A DNA stretch of 8,025 nucleotides from Acidimicrobiia bacterium (GTDB lineage Bacteria > Actinomycetota > Acidimicrobiia > Acidimicrobiales > Aldehydirespiratoraceae). A program made the translations under genes and the position numbers. Where the stretch lies: NCBI GenBank assembly GCA_022824605.1, contig JAJDZO010000400.1, positions 1-8,025 on the forward strand, written 5' to 3'. Each line of letters starts with the position of its first letter. Position 1 is the first letter of the stretch. This document shows, piece after piece, positions 6,330 through 8,025 of this stretch. The notes beneath the pieces are model-generated. The model saw nothing but the letters and a program-made list of their open reading frames with translations, had not been told where the DNA came from and searched no databases.

Positions 6330-7439
6330 TCAGCCCCCCTCGCGCGAGTCGGCCTCCGCGGACGATGCACCCGCTTCAGCCGTCGCGTCCTCAGACGCCT
6401 CACCCGAAGCCTCAGAAGCCGAAGCCTCAGAAGCCGGACTCTCGCCAGCGGCCGCTGCGTCCTCAGCTGCGGTGGCACCGTCGTCAGACGAGGTGGCCCC
6501 AGCGGCGGCGGCGTCCTCTGCGGCGATGGACTCGGCGGCAGCGGCCCCTGCATCGGACTCGCCGGCCTCGGCTTCAGCTTCCGAGGTCGGGCCTTCGGGG
6601 GTGGCCGCGGCCGGTTGCATCTTGGCCCTAGCCACCCGGGCCTCGCGTTCGGCCGCCTCGGCCGCTGCCTCGGCGCGGGCTCGGGCCTGTTGTTCGGCAA
6701 CCTCGGCCTCGGCCACTGCATCACGGGCGGCACTGGTGGCCTCGGTGCGCTTGGAATGGATGAACCGGCCTTCGAGCACGGCGTCGGAGATCACGCGAGC
6801 CATGAGCCGGCCCGACCTGATGGCGTCGTCGTTGCCCGGAATGGCGTAGTCGACCAGATCGGGATCGCAGTTGGTGTCGACCACGGCAACGATGGGCACG
6901 TCGAGCTTGCGCGCCTCGGTGACCGCGATGTACTCCTTCTTGGTGTCGAGCACGAACACCGCGCCGGGGGGTTCCTCCATGTCGCGGATGCCGCCGAGGT
7001 TGCGCTCGAGCTTGGTCAGCTCCCGTTCGAGCAGCAGCGCCTCCTTCTTGGGCATGGCCTCGAACTCGCCAGAGTCGCGCATGCGCTGGTACTGCTTCAT
7101 CTTGGCGATCCGCTTGGCGATGGTGTGGAAGTTGGTGAGCATTCCGCCCTGCCACCGCTCGTTGATGTAGGGCATGTTGCAGCGCTCGGCGAAGGACTGC
7201 ACCGAGTCCTGGGCCTGCTTCTTGGTGCCAATGAACAGCACCGTTCCGCCGTCGGCTACGAGATCTCGAACAAAGACGTAGGCACGTTCGAGATGGGCCA
7301 GAGTCTGGCGGAGGTCGACTATGTGAATGCCGGCCTTGTCGCCGTGGATGAAGCGTTTCATCTTCGGATTCCAGCGGCGGGTCTGGTGGCCGAACTGCAC
7401 GCCGGCCTCCAGCAGTTGCTTCATGGTGACAACAGCCAT
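6330..7439 (-). CDS. rpsB: 30S ribosomal protein S2 with long acidic Ala-rich tail
   Basis: S2 binds the 30S subunit body-head junction late in assembly and is needed for S1 docking in bacteria that have S1. Residues 1-230 are a standard S2: MKQLLEAGVQFGHQTRRWNP (6-25), KAGIHIVDLRQT (35-46), FIGTKKQAQ (69-77), RWQGGMLTNFHTI (95-107) and the C-terminal DTNCDPDLVDYAIPGNDDAIR (188-208). From about residue 245 to 369 the protein becomes a charged helix (AEQQARARAEAAAEAAEREA) followed by a low-complexity Ala/Glu/Ser/Asp tail. The tail contains two AAEDAAAAG repeats (306-314, 324-332) and two ASEAS repeats (DNA 6406-6435, an exact 15-bp duplication). E. coli S2 is about 241 residues. The start is ATG at 7439, with GGAG 11 nt upstream. 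The frame stays open farther upstream, but nothing there resembles S2. It heads the tight rpsB-tsf-pyrH-frr cluster. Confidence 0.97.
   Translation of the reverse strand: MAVVTMKQLLEAGVQFGHQTRRWNPKMKRFIHGDKAGIHIVDLRQTLAHLERAYVFVRDLVADGGTVLFIGTKKQAQDSVQSFAERCNMPYINERWQGGMLTNFHTIAKRIAKMKQYQRMRDSGEFEAMPKKEALLLERELTKLERNLGGIRDMEEPPGAVFVLDTKKEYIAVTEARKLDVPIVAVVDTNCDPDLVDYAIPGNDDAIRSGRLMARVISDAVLEGRFIHSKRTEATSAARDAVAEAEVAEQQARARAEAAAEAAEREARVARAKMQPAAATPEGPTSEAEAEAGESDAGAAAAESIAAEDAAAAGATSSDDGATAAEDAAAAGESPASEASASEASGEASEDATAEAGASSAEADSREGG
6406..6435. repeat. Exact 15-bp tandem duplication in the rpsB tail
   Basis: The unit GAAGCCTCAGAAGCC occurs twice back to back (6406-6420 and 6421-6435). It is in frame and encodes ASEAS twice in the low-complexity tail of S2. 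Exact identity at every codon position suggests recent duplication by replication slippage rather than selection for amino acids alone. Confidence 0.8.
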
Positions 7440-7564
7440 GCTTGTATGTTCTCCCGGTTCTTCGTGGCCCGCGCCGGACGCCTGAGCGACCGGGTGAAGG
7501 CGCGGGTTGCGGAATGATTCGGCGGCACCGTTCAGCGTCGTCGGGCCCACTGGGCCAACGCAAG
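7440..7564 (-). promoter_or_regulatory. Putative rpsB 5' leader
   Basis: If transcription starts just after the -10-like element at 7565-7570, rpsB has a leader of about 120 nt. Near its 5' end GGCCC and GGGCC (7544-7548, 7552-7556) form a short hairpin with a 3-nt loop. The Shine-Dalgarno GGGAG (7451-7455) precedes the ATG by 11 nt. In several bacteria S2 represses its own rpsB-tsf mRNA through such a leader; whether this one does so cannot be told from sequence alone. Confidence 0.35.
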
Positions 7565-7570
7565 AGTGTA
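7565..7570 (-). promoter_or_regulatory. Possible -10 element for the rpsB operon
   Basis: The minus strand reads TACACT, a good match to the TANNNT pattern of the housekeeping sigma factor in actinobacteria. I see no convincing -35 hexamer 16-18 nt upstream, where the DNA is very GC-rich. The placement between the M23 gene and rpsB is where an operon promoter is expected. Confidence 0.35.
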
Positions 7571-7594
7571 CGAGCACCGTAAGCAGACCGCGAC

Positions 7595-7648
7595 CGCAGC
7601 TAGCGGAGTCGGCGCGCCCGCAGCTAGCGGAGTCGGCGCGCCCGCAGC
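7595..7648. repeat. 24-bp tandem repeat upstream of rpsB (2.25 copies)
   Basis: A 24-bp unit beginning CGCAGCTAGCGGAGTCGG and ending CGCGCC occurs exactly at 7595-7618 and 7619-7642, and a third copy begins (CGCAGC, 7643-7648). It contains the palindromes GCTAGC and GGCGCGCC. A near-identical 15-nt sequence, GCAGACCGCG(A/G)CCGC, flanks it as direct repeats at 7583-7597 and 7670-7684 (14 of 15 match). It ends about 25 bp upstream of the -10-like site. It is intergenic; its role, if any, is unknown. Confidence 0.85.
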
Positions 7649-7715
7649 CACAGGCACGCAACGCACCCGGCAGACCGCGGCCGCCAAGCGCCGCCGCTGT
7701 CGCCTGCGGTTCAGC

Positions 7716-8025
7716 TCACCAGCGCAACGGCACCAGGCGCACCCTGACCCGGCGCTCGCCGATGTAGCCGTCGGGGTCCACGTAGTCCTCGTCCACCCGC
7801 ACGCCGAAGTGCAGCCTGTCCCCCGCGACGGCGATCACCTGGCCCCGGTCGACGCGGGCACCGACCCGCACGCTGATGCGATGCAGGTACGAGTACGAGC
7901 TTCTTATGTGGGCGCCGTGGTCGATGGTCACGTAAAGAGCCCCGGCAACCGCACCGGCGAAGGTCACCGGTCCGGGCGCCGCGGCCCTCACCGGGTCGCC
8001 GGTGTCGGTGTCGTACTCGATTCCC
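7716..8025 (-). CDS. M23/LytM-family peptidase homologue, C-terminal end (partial)
   Basis: The 102 visible residues are the end of an M23 (LytM, lysostaphin-type) domain; the N-terminus lies past the right edge. GIEYDTDTGDPVRAAAPGPV (1-20 of the visible part) matches the family's GxD...TPVRAAADG block, with Glu where the zinc-binding Asp is usual. SSYSYLHRISVRVGARVDRG (42-61) matches the YxHL...VxxGxxVxxG block and keeps the catalytic-type His (48). The final HxH motif reads RLHF (70-73), so its first His is Arg. M23 enzymes cut peptidoglycan cross-links, but altered ligands make this copy doubtful as an active hydrolase. Degenerate M23 proteins next to rpsB are common in actinobacteria (I recall a CLHWG form), which fits a structural or regulatory cell-wall role. 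The first six ligands cannot all be judged without the missing part. Confidence 0.85.
   Translation of the reverse strand, partial: GIEYDTDTGDPVRAAAPGPVTFAGAVAGALYVTIDHGAHIRSSYSYLHRISVRVGARVDRGQVIAVAGDRLHFGVRVDEDYVDPDGYIGERRVRVRLVPLRW

Noticed and set aside
6015..7517. A 500-codon plus-strand open frame
   Set aside because: It is antisense to rpsB and tsf, both clearly conserved; its composition is Gly/Val/His/Leu-rich without motifs.
7595..7648. CRISPR-like array
   Set aside because: The repeats are directly adjacent with no spacers and only about two copies.
7440..7661. N-terminal extension of S2 encoded by the tandem repeat (repeated GRADSASC)
   Set aside because: The frame is open by chance. 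S2 homology starts at ATG 7439, which has its own ribosome-binding site, and a promoter-like site lies inside the stretch.
7676..7715. Terminator after the M23 gene
   Set aside because: The GC-rich tract contains GCGGCCGC and similar pieces, but I found no continuous stem of useful length followed by T residues.

Overview
This window reads as ordinary chromosomal housekeeping DNA from a high-GC bacterium. The gene order points to an actinobacterium, and the class Acidimicrobiia is my best guess. That guess rests on the M23-rpsB-tsf-pyrH-frr-cdsA-dxr-rseP order, on cdsA running straight into dxr with no rlmN between them, and on the long acidic tails of S2 and CdsA; it is inference, not a database result. 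All eight genes are on the minus strand, so transcription runs from high to low coordinates. The many long plus-strand open frames are shadows of these GC-rich genes.

In transcription order: (1) the C-terminal end of an M23/LytM-type cell-wall peptidase homologue enters from the right edge (7716-8025). (2) A 276-bp gap (7440-7715) holds a 24-bp tandem repeat, a probable promoter and the rpsB leader. (3) rpsB (6330-7439), tsf (5540-6328), pyrH (4761-5537) and frr (4195-4764) are packed with 1-nt and 2-nt gaps and a 4-nt overlap, as in a translationally coupled operon. (4) A 52-bp gap with a UUCG hairpin leads to cdsA (2976-4142). (5) A 77-bp gap with two short palindromes leads to dxr (1732-2898). 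(6) A 146-bp gap occupied by a nested inverted-repeat element leads to rseP (92-1585). (7) The last 91 bp hold a short repeated motif and no gene.

The genes group by function. rpsB, tsf and frr serve translation (small subunit, elongation-factor recycling, ribosome recycling). pyrH makes UDP for RNA, DNA and cell-wall precursors. cdsA makes CDP-diacylglycerol for phospholipids. dxr commits carbon to the MEP isoprenoid pathway. rseP is the intramembrane site-2 protease of envelope stress signalling, and the M23 protein belongs to cell-wall metabolism. The layout links growth-rate-dependent translation with envelope building.

I found no convincing new biological system. The items most worth a second look are the nested palindromic element between dxr and rseP (1603-1724), the tandem and flanking repeats upstream of rpsB (7583-7684), the 125-residue low-complexity tail on S2, the 115-residue acidic N-terminus on CdsA, and the paired motifs after rseP (37-85).
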